This document shows positions 21,750 through 31,005 of a stretch of DNA of 64,000 nt, in pieces. The DNA is taken from positions 20,572,012 through 20,636,011 of the forward strand of contig OX457038.1 in NCBI GenBank assembly GCA_949752735.1. Direction: 5' to 3'. The notes under the pieces were generated by a model. The model was given only the letters and a program-made list of their open reading frames with translations. It searched no databases and was not told the DNA's origin. Position 1 is the first letter of the stretch. Every line of letters starts with the position of its first letter. The DNA is from Lumbricus terrestris. Its lineage: Eukaryota; Annelida; Clitellata; Crassiclitellata; Lumbricidae. The position numbers were made by a program, and so were the translations under genes.

Positions 21750-21869
21750 TTGTCTCTCCAGATTCTGCTGCTGTTGGCGCCATCGTGTCTGCCTCCGCAG
21801 TCGATGAGGGTTCTGCATGATTTGCTGACTCTGCAGTGGGCATCGAGCATGATTCACCGTTGCCAATCT
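21750..21869 (-). CDS. Possible alternative upstream exon of polB
   Basis: Acceptor CACTTGCAG and donor GACAA/GTAAGC bound 120 nt, again phase 1-1 in one frame. In that frame the product is Ser/Glu/Ala/Thr-rich with no stop, much like exon 4, and its downstream intron matches the intron after exon 4 (AACACATAGGAAG, then GTAAAAGTT). It could splice into exons 2-5 from the upstream leader exon at 22,228-22,243. Whether it is used, and in which frame, cannot be decided from sequence. Confidence 0.45.
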
Positions 21870-22227
21870 CTGCAAGTGATAATATCATAGGTTATAAAGT
21901 GAGAAAGTTTAACTGTGAGATCCTTATAAGTGTAATAATATTTTATATTCTTTTCAAAATACAAGGAATTTTCCGGTCGTTCGTCATTTTGGACTCTGGA
22001 AAAAATAAATGATCTGCAAATAATATCACTAGTGACTATGTAGTTTGCGCTAAAGCCTTTACAAGATTTCAGATCCATAGGATTATTATACAGCACCCGT
22101 CTGCAAAAATAAATATACATAGAAAAAATGTGCATAGAAAATATTTCTTAAGTTCTAGCTGCATATCCAGCGAATTTACTGCAAAGACCTGTCCTTAGAA
22201 AATTTATTTTAAAATAAATATACTCAC

Positions 22228-22243
22228 GAGAAGATGAAGCCAT
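22228..22243 (-). CDS. Possible alternative first coding exon of polB
   Basis: ATGGCTTCATCTTCTC ends at donor GTGAGT in phase 1, matching the exon at 21,750-21,869. A TATA box is at 22,414-22,420. The surrounding leader is open in all three frames, including one with a basic 62-codon reading from 22,413. That ATG abuts the TATA box, so it is unlikely to be in the mRNA. The frame choice here is an inference from splice phase. Confidence 0.4.
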
Positions 22244-22413
22244 GAATGCTGTAACGATTCGTGTCTGAACACGTCTGCTGGATGTAGAAGATTTCTGTAG
22301 CGCTGGAAATCGTCTCTTGGTCGTATCTCGTCGTATTGAAGAGTCGTCTGTTGTAGATCGTAAGCGGCTGGCCTTCTGAAAACGTCATTGAAATGCTGCT
22401 GCCTTGGACGCAT

Positions 22414-22420
22414 TTTTATA
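22414..22420 (-). promoter_or_regulatory. TATA box upstream of the alternative leader
   Basis: Minus-strand GGCTATAAAAATG is a strong TATA match and would place the start near 22,388. The palindromic TGATRTCA array begins about 20 bases further upstream. Confidence 0.55.
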
Positions 22421-22440
22421 GCCAGTTATAACCATCCTGC

Positions 22441-22940
22441 ATGATATCATCAACCCCCTCGCCAGCTCTTTTAGTATGGTGGGGCTGATGTCAGCATAGC
22501 CTATACAGAGGGGCTGCTATAGTCGGGCATGCCAAATGTTCGGATGATATCATAAGTCGCTTCCTCTGTTCTGTTAGTATAGCTGGGCTGTGTGTAAAGA
22601 ATGTCTGATATCAGCATGTACACCAGCTGATCGACGAGGTGATGTCAGCCTCCTCTGTGCCGCTATTATTGAGATGCTGAGGTAAGCTTCTAGTGGGATC
22701 TGCTGACCGGTGAGTAGCAGGGAGATGAGATCATCAAAGACTGCTGCTTATGTAAGCTTCTGCTGTGGCCTGCACGAACCGTGGAGGGTGTGTCATCAAG
22801 CTCTACAGCTGATGTAAGCAGCTAAGATAATCTGACATCAGCATGCTACTGGTGAGATGAGCTAAGCAAAGCGTTCGGCTGTACGGCGTGAATCATCGAA
22901 TGAACCGTGTAAGCATCTAAGAGAATCTGATATCATCACG
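22441..22940. promoter_or_regulatory. Array of TGATRTCA-type palindromes upstream of polB
   Basis: Seven copies of TGATATCA, TGATGTCA or TGACATCA (22,442, 22,486, 22,545, 22,606, 22,640, 22,833 and 22,928), several extended to CTGATRTCAGCATG. They lie in about 500 bp with no ORF, between the TATA box and the right terminal repeat. The arrangement suits an upstream control region bound by a dimeric, perhaps bZIP-like, factor; alternatively it is a degenerate repeat. Confidence 0.5.
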
Positions 22941-23180
22941 ATCCGCCAGAAGGCTACCCGTTTGTGGTTATAGGAATCCAGATGAATACAGGGAATGATA
23001 GAAGGAGAGAGGAAGAGAAGAAGGAGGAAGGAAGAGAGATATTGAGATAGAGGACGGGAAAGCTATAGAGAAATAATATTTAACTATTATAATATTTATC
23101 ATAATATTTAATTAGTATAATAATTAATTAGTATAATAGATAGTTAGCATAATATTTAATTAGTATAATAGCTAATTAGC

Positions 23181-23646
23181 ATAATATTACGCTCCCAGCG
23201 CCGATGACGCACCCCGGGCGGGCGGGCGGGCCCCGTAGCACTAATTAGGGCTCCCCGGGCCTTTGTTGCGCTAATTAGGGGTAGATAATAGCTAACTAAT
23301 TACTAATAATAGCTAACTAGTTAGTAATAATCGCTAATTATGTGAGTTGCCGGTGCCATTGTAGTGCTATTTAGGGTTAACAGATCCTTTGTTGTGCTAA
23401 TTAGGGCTAGATAATCACTAATAATAGCTAATTACTAATAATATCTAACTAATTAGTATAATTGGCAAAATTATAATCTAATTGATCTAATTAAGGTTAT
23501 CTAATTGATCTAATTAAGATAATTGGCCTAATTAATATAATTGACCTAATTATTTAACTAATTATTAATAATAGCTAACTAATTACTAATTAATTACTAG
23601 TTAGTATTAATACTAACTGGTTTACCCCCGGCCTATTAACACTACT
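23181..23646 (-). repeat. Right terminal inverted repeat of the Polinton-type element
   Basis: Reverse-complement partner of 15,415-15,882. The outer 435 bp are identical, the first mismatch is at the C/T following GCCCGGGG, and homology fades near the ATAATATTA at 23,181. The plus strand carries GGGCGGGCGGGCGGG at 23,216-23,230. Confidence 0.97.
23216..23230 (+). other. G-quadruplex motif in right terminal repeat
   Basis: Exact GGG-C-GGG-C-GGG-C-GGG, the mirror of the left-end motif, about 415 bp from the element terminus. Confidence 0.8.
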
Positions 23647-23652
23647 CACGTA
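23647..23652. repeat. Target-site duplication CACGTA, right
   Basis: Exact copy of 15,409-15,414 directly abutting the ACTACT terminus. Confidence 0.95.
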
Positions 23653-23683
23653 CCTGGTAATCTAAGATATCGTCTTGCATACG

Positions 23684-23920
23684 CAGTGGCGTAGGCAAGG
23701 GGGTTCCGGGGGTTAAACCCCCATTGGCTTTGGAAAAGGTCATTTATCCACTTAAATAAGAAAAAACAATTGTTTGTAGAAACAATTGTTTTTCTTACTT
23801 TATTCCCTTTGAGACTTTATTCCCTTTTTATTTACTGTACTACTGTTGGGTTGGTATCAGGCAGGACATCCGGCCAGGCCATAAACACCCCCCCATAATA
23901 AGTTCCTGGCTATGCCACTG
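23684..23920. mobile_element. hAT-type MITE, CAGTGGCGTAG family
   Basis: Starts CAGTGGCGTAGGCAAGGGGG and ends TCCTGGCTATGCCACTG. A perfect 8-bp duplication TGCATACG flanks it (23,676-23,683 and 23,921-23,928). It sits 31 bp from the Polinton-type element's right duplication and is an independent insertion. Confidence 0.93.
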
Positions 23921-24009
23921 TGCATACGGGCATAGTTCCTCTGTGTTACGCCAATATGAATTATGCTGATTATTAATTTGACAACTGCATGCCTGTTTGT
24001 CTGTTTGGT

Positions 24010-24593
24010 AATTGTAATCAAGACAATTTATATAGCATCGTCGGTAGCAAGCTACTTCTAGGGTTCTTTACACACATAATACTATCGTCAAACGTCAGCA
24101 TAAAAGCAAACAGTTCGAAGGCAGGTGCAGCTTTAACTGTTTTTCTAAACACAGGTTGAGTTTTTATTTCTTGAACTGATGCCCGAAGACTGTTCCAGGC
24201 GCGTAGGCCAGCGACCCGAAAGGCACGATCACCCGCTGTAGGTTTTGTTGCAGGGACGGAGGATACGTCGGCGGTCTTGGACGACCGCAGACGTGACCTA
24301 CTAGGATCTCTGCCAGCGATCTGATGCTGTCCACGAGGTCTGGTGGTGCACGATTGTGCATCATTGTGCAAAGTTTGAACTTGATGCGCTCGCCTATTCC
24401 AAGTCATTGAAGCTGGTCCCGGATCGCGGTAGAAATATTGTCGAACTTATTTAATCGCAGGACAAGGCGAGCAGCAGCATTGATGACCGCCTGAAGCCGA
24501 ATGATACTGCGCTGTGGCAAGCCAGCAAAGGCGACATTGCAGTAATCGATTCGGCTCAGGTTCAAACTTTGCACCAGATGGCGTGTCACGTCT

Positions 24594-24688
<95 letters not shown>

Positions 24689-24820
24689 GATCACAGCTCG
24701 AGTAATATGTGATGTCATTGACAGGTCGCTGTCGCGTAAAAGACCGAGAAATTCCGACTTCGACGGCGTTTCATTGAATATTACTCTTCTTGATGCAACG
24801 AGTTCTTCAATTTCCACAGT
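24010..24820 (-). pseudogene. CR1/L2-like LINE, 3' fragment of reverse transcriptase ORF
   Basis: Minus-strand frames 24,404-24,817 and 24,018-24,407 read, in order, DSDLSMTSHIT, VQSLNLSRIDYCNVAFAGLP, NAAARLVLRL, then after a frame change DRAFRVAGLRAWNSL. These are hallmarks of the C-terminal end of CR1/L2/RTE-type retrotransposon reverse transcriptases. A (GA)n tract at 24,611-24,686 interrupts the ORF where the family normally has a short HLRQLR-like region. The 3' end (GCTATATAAATTG) is retained near 24,025. The copy is 5'-truncated, frameshifted and dead. Confidence 0.88.
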
Positions 24821-24829
24821 GACGAATTG

Positions 24830-26400
24830 ACGATTGGTAAACGTAGTTCCACATTGACCTTGCGTCTACATAATTATACCTATCTGCCGAAGAGGATCGG
24901 CCGCCATTTTGTATCTGCAAACATGTCAGGTAGTTCTGGCAATTCGGACTAAACTGTCGGGACTGGACTTCCTTCCCGTTTATATTGACTCATAACGTGG
25001 AGTCGACAAAGCACTATAGGAAGTAATCGCCTTTAGATTGATGTGGACCATTTAGAGTGCTTTCATATTAGATGGCTAAACTACCCAACTACTGAGGACT
25101 GCCTGAGCCGAGCATGCCTGCTGGGTTGATGCGAATTCTTCCATCAGCGATTATTGTTAGTCGAATGAAATTTTATTCCTCAAGACTTCATTTGATGAGA
25201 AATTTTCTTGAGAAAATATGACTGCAGGCCTGAGGCATGCATGCTGTCGCAACAGAAAAACCTGCACAATGCACATCTGCATTTAATGTAAGCCCACGCT
25301 TCTTTCGAACCCTGCTACCGTTTCAAGGCAGTCAGCAAAAAGTAATTGATCGCCTGCATTTGTGGGACTCAAAGGTAATCAGCAGACGATGATGGTAGCA
25401 TCGAGCAAAGCATTCGCTGTCCAGGGTGATTAAATTCCATATATACTGACAAGGGTCACTTGCCGACTTCAGTCGTCACGTGATTAAAAGAAATAGAAAC
25501 CGCTAAAAACTAAACGTCGCGCATCCAAGTTCTAACGCGCTCAGGGTAAGCCTATCCGTTCAACGATAAATCCCCCACAGGGACTATCCTGAAGTCACGT
25601 GACGCCACCACCTAACCGTTTAGTAATCTGGCAGTCGGGAGATCTCGTGATGCCTTAAACTCTCGAAGCTGTTATTATTATGAGCTAACGATATTGATGA
25701 CCTCTGCTGTCGTTCCGACAGCAGAGGTCATCAATATCGTTTTGCGTAGATCTGCAGCACGAGTTGAGTGACCGAATGACGACTTGTCGCCACCTTGCGA
25801 ACGGTGAGTGCTGTACACAGTAGACGGTCAACAGAGAGCTAATCACGAACCGGATCCCTGATCACCTCGCAATGCATTCCCAAGGCAATGACTTTCATCG
25901 GATAATAATATTGGAATCCTAAATGATTCATCGCTGCATTTCAAGGAAAGCAACGGTCATATTATCATCATTCCACAGATGGCGTCGAAATACTTGAACG
26001 CAACAAGGAAAATGCGCGCTGAGTCTGATTGAAGGAATAGATAGGGCCTACGGGTATAGGCCTATTGTATTAACTCGACCCGGACCACCACGGACTACTC
26101 TCACGGACAGCCCTTCTGACTCAACGCAGCGCTCGTGAATAAGCTGGTGCCCCGCGCTTGGCTTTCGAGTGGCGCTTTAGAAATTTCGAGTTTACGATTA
26201 CGATTGTATTAGGAGTCTGTTGAGGCTTGTGAGTTGGTTCGCTATGCGGGTGGCTTGTCTGGAATTTTGGAAGGACTCGCGAGCACTTTCAGCCCTATAG
26301 ATATCCAATCCGATTAAGTTAAGGATGAAAAGCAGAATAATTCTTAACATCAAAAAATTCCAACATGTCAGATGTTACTGAATAAGTTGTGAATTTATAC
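24830..26400. other. Intergenic stretch with hairpin and old repeat
   Basis: No coding sequence. It contains a perfect hairpin at 25,687-25,741 and a minus-strand copy of the old repeat AAATTTCTAAAGCGCCACT...GGCACCAGCTTATTCACGAG at about 26,110-26,215. Confidence 0.5.
25687..25741. repeat. Perfect 26-bp inverted repeat with 3-nt loop
   Basis: AACGATATTGATGACCTCTG... (25,687-25,712) is followed by TTC and then its exact reverse complement (25,716-25,741). The stem is too short and the loop too tight for an ordinary miRNA precursor. Confidence 0.97.
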
Positions 26401-26403
26401 TAA

Positions 26404-26543
26404 AATGACACAGGAGAATCAGGAATGACACATGAGAATCAGGAATGACACAGGAGAATCAGGAATGACACAGGAGAATCAGGAATGACACAGGAGAATC
26501 AGAAATGACACAGGAGAATCAGAAATGACACAGGAGAATCAGG
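26404..26543. repeat. 20-bp minisatellite (AATGACACAGGAGAATCAGG)x7
   Basis: Seven head-to-tail units with only isolated substitutions. Confidence 0.97.
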
Positions 26544-27039
26544 AATAATAACACACGAGAACCAAAAGGGGCAGGGACCCATCAAGTCGATGAAGACCTA
26601 GTAGGACTGAAGAGTGAAGACGTAGTGAAAAAGGAGCGATCATATAAAAAGGATTCAAGCCATTCAAGAGGAAGCAACCGGAAAGACCAAATGACACAGG
26701 AAGTCGGCCAAAGAGATTTGGCTGAAGATGCCTTATTCTGCAGCTTTCAATATGCATTATGCAAACATCAGCAACTGACTTTCTGACGACATCCTCATCA
26801 ACAACCCATCTTATCCATGCACCTCAGCCACAGCCGTCGTCTAGACTCCTTAGACTCTGGTCAAGTGCAGAACTATTTTCGCACGCAACATCATCCATCA
26901 CAGCATCCTCCAAAACAAAATGACTGTCGACAGGTCTTGGCAAGTAAAAACAGAGTAAAAACAGTCACCAACGATGCCACACTCACAGGCACTTCTTTTT
27001 ACACTTTAAGCTGATCGAGTCTGTGCTAAGGATGCCTCA

Positions 27040-27230
27040 TCATACGACGACGATGACGAATCACGACGATGATGACGATAACGACGATGACAATGACGAT
27101 GACAATGACGACGCCGACAAATCATGACGACGACGACGACAACAACAACAAATCATGACGACGACGTATCACGACGATGATGACGACGACGATGATGACG
27201 ACGACGACGATGACAATGACGATGACCATG
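27040..27230. repeat. GAC/GAT microsatellite
   Basis: Imperfect (GAC)n/(GAT)n tract with AAATCATGACGACGACG punctuation. A homologous tract in the same orientation lies at 37,528-37,600, beyond the far end of the inverted-repeat-bounded segment. Confidence 0.85.
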
Positions 27231-27838
27231 ATAGTGAGGACGATAAGCTCGTGCATTGTGCAAACTGTGGATAAAAGCAACAAACTTTTTTGTATTGAAG
27301 AAAAACATATTTTAAGACTTTTCAGCGAGAGGCATCAATAAATTCGATCCGGAACATAACTAAAAAAATTAGTGAAATGTCCGAAAAATTCGGTAACTTT
27401 TGTTGTTAGATCGACCATTTGGGCGATTTTATTGGGCTATATTCACTCTACAGAGCCAGCCTTGTAGTGCAGTCGTTGAAATTTATTAGCGATACAAAAC
27501 TTAGAAAAAAGTAGTATAGAGACGGAAAGTGGTTAGTTGTGTTGCTTAAATGAAGAAGTTTAATTGGGTCATTTTCTGCAAGAATCGCCCTTGAGCGTTT
27601 TTAGTTTTTAGCAATTTTGTTGTAACGTCGGTGCGCTACTTATTTCTGATATTATCGCTCAGTGTTTGCGTGTTATTTTTCCAATAATTCATCGTCTGAG
27701 CGTTCTAAATTATTCGCGTATTGGAATTCTCGATTGAATGAAGATTAGATTGATGAAAATCGTTCATTGTGAAACTAGAAGTTTTATTGTTGAAATTTAT
27801 GTTTGCGTAAATTGAACGGTAACGGCCCGCTATTCCGA

Positions 27839-28432
27839 GGGTCCACTATTCCGAAGGTCCACTATTCCGAATATCCACTATATTTTGTTCGTTATCCTTG
27901 GTGGTTAGGGTTACAGCGGGTTAGGGTTAGAGTTGGGGTGAAGTGGGTTAGGGTTGGGTGGATTAGGATCAGTGGCGGCGCTAGGGGGGGCTAAGCCCCC
28001 CCAAAAGGCCATTCATCTTTTCCCATGTAAAAATAAAAATTTGTGACGATTAACCCCTTTTAGCCCCCCAAAAAACCGTAAAGGATAAAAAAGGTCACCA
28101 GAAATTTTGATGGGCGAAATGGAGATATTTTTCTTAAGATTTTGGTCGATGACTAAAAAAAGGTCATCAGAAATTTAGGCGACTGGAAAGGGAAATTTTT
28201 TCCGAAAAGTCAGCCCCCAAAACTGAAATCCTGGCGCCGCCACTGATTAGGATTAAGTTTAGGGTTATGGTTAGGGTTGGGGAGGGTTAGGGTTATGGTT
28301 GTAGTGGGTTAGGGTTAGGGTCGGGGTGGATTAGGTTTAGGGTTATGGTTAGGGTTGGGGTGAGTTAGGGTTATAGTTAGGGTTAGGTTTATGGTTAGGG
28401 TTCGAAATAGTGGACCTTCGGAATAGTGGACC
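27839..28432. repeat. Telomere-like GGTTAGGGTT repeats bounded by inverted TCCACTATTCCGAA
   Basis: GGTCCACTATTCCGAA units at the left, and their reverse complement TTCGGAATAGTGGACC at the right, enclose degenerate GGTTAGGGTTRGGGT repeats (27,897-27,969 and 28,246-28,400). The tract is split by the hAT MITE at 27,970. Confidence 0.85.
27970..28245. mobile_element. hAT-type MITE, CAGTGGCGGCGC family, full copy
   Basis: Ends CAGTGGCGGCGCTAGGGG and TCCTGGCGCCGCCACTG, with a perfect 8-bp duplication ATTAGGAT (27,962-27,969 and 28,246-28,253). It is the best reference copy of the family in this window. Confidence 0.95.
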
Positions 28433-29068
28433 CAAACCGCAAAACATCACGCATCTGACAAACCCAAACCTTCGTTCATTGATACAATTGGTCGATTCGA
28501 GCACCAACTAGTGTATGTGACGGAGGCATAGAGGACTGGTTAGCGGCAATGCGTACAACGTCCTGCTACAATATCTGTTACAATATTGAGGGGTTGGTCA
28601 TTCATCAAAATCCATTTTGCAATTGCATTGGTTATGGCTTCGCATCTACCCGGATCCATTGGCCGGGTCTTCTCCTGCAGACTGCAGTTGAGTAGGCCTA
28701 CGGGTATTGAGTATTAATTTCGTTAAAAAATATTTGAGTGTCTGTAATAGCTGTGGTACCGACAAGTGGTCAAAACAGATTTTTGTCCGGTTGCCATGGT
28801 GTAATGATCTTGCTGTACAAGAAGCTATGTATCTCAAAGTGTGTCACCATAGTTTCCATATTGGATAACCTCCTCTTGGAATATCAGGTGAATGCCACAG
28901 GTCCACTGCATGAGCAGCACACCTACCATTGGGCGCAAATAAGCAAGCTTCCTTTTTCTTGAAGTGGGATTGACTTTTAGCCAGACTTATCATTATCTCT
29001 ACAAATACCTGAGTTGTATTCCAGAATACATGACAGCAGCTGTTTTTTTAGAAGATAAGTTTACTGTG

Positions 29069-29204
29069 CAGGGCTGTTTTTAAGGAATTTTTAGAACTGC
29101 ACACAGTGCACAGCTCCTTTTCCTTCCCATCCTCCATGGTAAATTACTTCCAATTGGAGGACAATGCACATTTTGTGTACAACTGCACGTTAAAAAAAGC
29201 CCTG
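29069..29204. mobile_element. hAT-type MITE, CAGGGCTGTTTTTAA family, short copy
   Basis: Same ends and interior as 11,039-11,246 but about 70 bp shorter. The 8-mers TTACTGTG and TTCCTGTG match at 7 of 8 positions. Confidence 0.85.
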
Positions 29205-29289
29205 TTCCTGTGTACAGTCAATGAAAGGCTAAGTTAGAAGAACATTATGGTGAACATGTTCTTTTAGTTGAAGATAGGGTCATGCTGAT

Positions 29290-30464
29290 GTGGTGTGTCT
29301 GACAAGCAATCCATTAAAAGAATTTGCCATTGCTCACACGTTTGTCCATGCTGCCAACTGTCTCAGTAATCAGTCCCACTCTGTGTACCATGCATTCGGT
29401 TCAAAGTGGTTCATTGATCAACTGTCCCAGCTTGGATTCTCTGTGTCATCTGCACCAGTTTATTCCTTGAAGAGCTGAGTCAACCTTTGGTTGGTAAAAG
29501 TTTTCCAAGGTTTACTCAATGGGTTAGTGACAAAGTCGATCAAACTTGGTTATGTTGCTTCCCATTGTAGATCTTACTCCATGTGATGTGTCGTGCATAT
29601 ATTCCATGCTGTGTTTTGTTGTTAGCCAAGCTAAGTAGTTGCTGAGCACTGTAGCACCATGCAGAACATTCGACCAACCACTATGGCTGAAGACATTGGA
29701 AATAAGCCGATCACCCTTGAGGGATGTATCTGCAGACTTGTCGGATGAGCTTCAGTGAAAGTATTGAAGCAGGTGTGGATTGGTTATAGATGGAAGTTGT
29801 TAAAGTTCAATCAATGTCATAAATTTTATGGCAGGCAAAGTCATAGCACGGACATTGTGTGCATCGTTTTTAATTGATGGAGCATTGAGTGACTATCGAG
29901 ATGACTCCTATGGGACTTCACCTGTATAGCTTACCACTTAGTTAGTTTAAGTGTATACTATGTTTTTGCTTTATTTGGTGGTGAATAAACTACTTACCAA
30001 CAGTTCTGTCTGCTATTCTAATTAAGATGCTGCCACCCATCAGAGGAAGGCACAACATTGTGAGTTGATGAAGTGCCAACGAGTGAACAGATCACAGAGA
30101 TTGTCAGTTTACCTGAGCGTGTTTTTGGCTAAATCTGGAATTGATGTATTAAGTCCAATTGAGGAATTCACAACTGAAGACAACACTATGTCATCTGAAG
30201 TGTTACTTGTCTGCACAGCTGGCAGGACTGTCTCAAACTAAACTTTGTCAGAAGTTCATGAACCATGCTGAAACGGTTCGTTTGTTCAATCGAGCTGAGC
30301 ATTTAAGCCACTGGTTGATGCACGATATTGCGGTATCAATTAGGCTAAACCTGTTTACCACCAGTGGTCATTTCAACTATGCTAACCCTTGTTATGGCCT
30401 ATTTATGATTGCATCTGCATGTCGGGGCACATTGCTTTATTATAGGCTACGCTTTCCAGATTAG
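29290..30464 (+). pseudogene. Relic of a transposon-associated protein of unknown function
   Basis: Two separated plus-strand frames read SVYHAFGSKWFIDQLSQLGF (29,290-29,478) and FMNHAETVRLFNRAEHLSHW, LHTSGHFNYA-like text (30,159-30,464). I recognise these as resembling FGSKxLIDxLxxLGF and ATGHxxYAR regions of large uncharacterised proteins found in many copies in cnidarian, mollusc and echinoderm genomes. The intervening DNA is frameshifted. The family has no assigned activity that I can name, and the assignment rests on memory of these motifs. Confidence 0.45.
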
Positions 30465-30545
30465 ATGACGACAGACTTACAGTTGTCTAACTGTTACCAG
30501 TTCAATGTTTAATAAGTCAGTCTTTCTTCATGCAGATGACATGAG

Positions 30546-31005
30546 CATATTTAGGGGTGGACCCCACACAAATTTTGATGGTGGGTGGGTTACCGGGTTC
30601 AAACTGGTCTGGCTTCAATTGTTCCTGGTTCAAACCCCTCAATGAATAATTTGAGAATTAAAAAAATTATGTGCTTTTGTGGCCATATTTTCCGGAAACC
30701 CCAAATGAACCCCCACAATTTTTGAGGGTGGGTGGGTTACCAGATTCAAACTGTTCCGGGTTCAAACCCCTAAATGAATATTTTTTAAATTAAAAAAATT
30801 ATGTGCTTTGTGGCCATTTTTCCCGGAACACCCCCCCCCCAAATGAACCCCCACAATTTTTGAGGGTGGGTGGGTTACCAGATTCAAACTGTTCCGGGTT
30901 CAAACCCCTAAATGAATATTTTTTAAATTAAAAAAATTATGTGCTTTGTGGCCATTTTTCCCGGAACACCCCCCCCCAAATGGACCCCCACAATTTTTTA
31001 GGGCT
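30546..31005. repeat. Tandem repeat of about 135 bp, three copies
   Basis: Units contain GGGTGGGTGGGTTACC, GGTTCAAACCCCT, AAAAAAATTATGTGCTTT and CCCGGAACACCCCCC. The second and third units start about 137 bp apart and are nearly identical; the first is more diverged. Confidence 0.9.

Larger units (their letters stand above)
15415..23646. mobile_element. Complete PolB-only Polinton/Maverick-type element, 8,232 bp
   Basis: Both ends start 5'-AGTAGTGTTAATAGG and form long terminal inverted repeats, and CACGTA is duplicated on both sides. These are the termini of Polintons/Mavericks, self-synthesising elements that usually span 15-20 kb. Polintons typically encode a protein-primed DNA polymerase B, a retroviral-type integrase, an FtsK-like ATPase, a cysteine protease and capsid proteins. 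Here only the polymerase is present, as one spliced minus-strand gene at 16,469-21,358. The plus strand and the two subterminal regions contain no other recognisable gene. The lossless terminal repeats and open polymerase frame point to recent mobility, presumably with integrase supplied in trans. Right subterminal DNA (22,440-23,060) carries a palindromic motif array and an AG-rich tract. Confidence 0.95.

Noticed and set aside
22204..22413. Basic 69-codon ORF near the right end of the Polinton-type element
   Set aside because: Its ATG directly abuts the TATA box, so it would lie upstream of the expected transcript start. The region is open in all three frames, and splice phase favours another frame.
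24597..24830. ORF with a long Arg-Glu dipeptide repeat
   Set aside because: It is the antisense reading of the (GA)n tract within the LINE fragment.
25687..25741. Hairpin as a miRNA precursor
   Set aside because: A 26-bp perfect stem with a 3-base loop lacks the length, bulges and terminal loop usual for animal pre-miRNAs.
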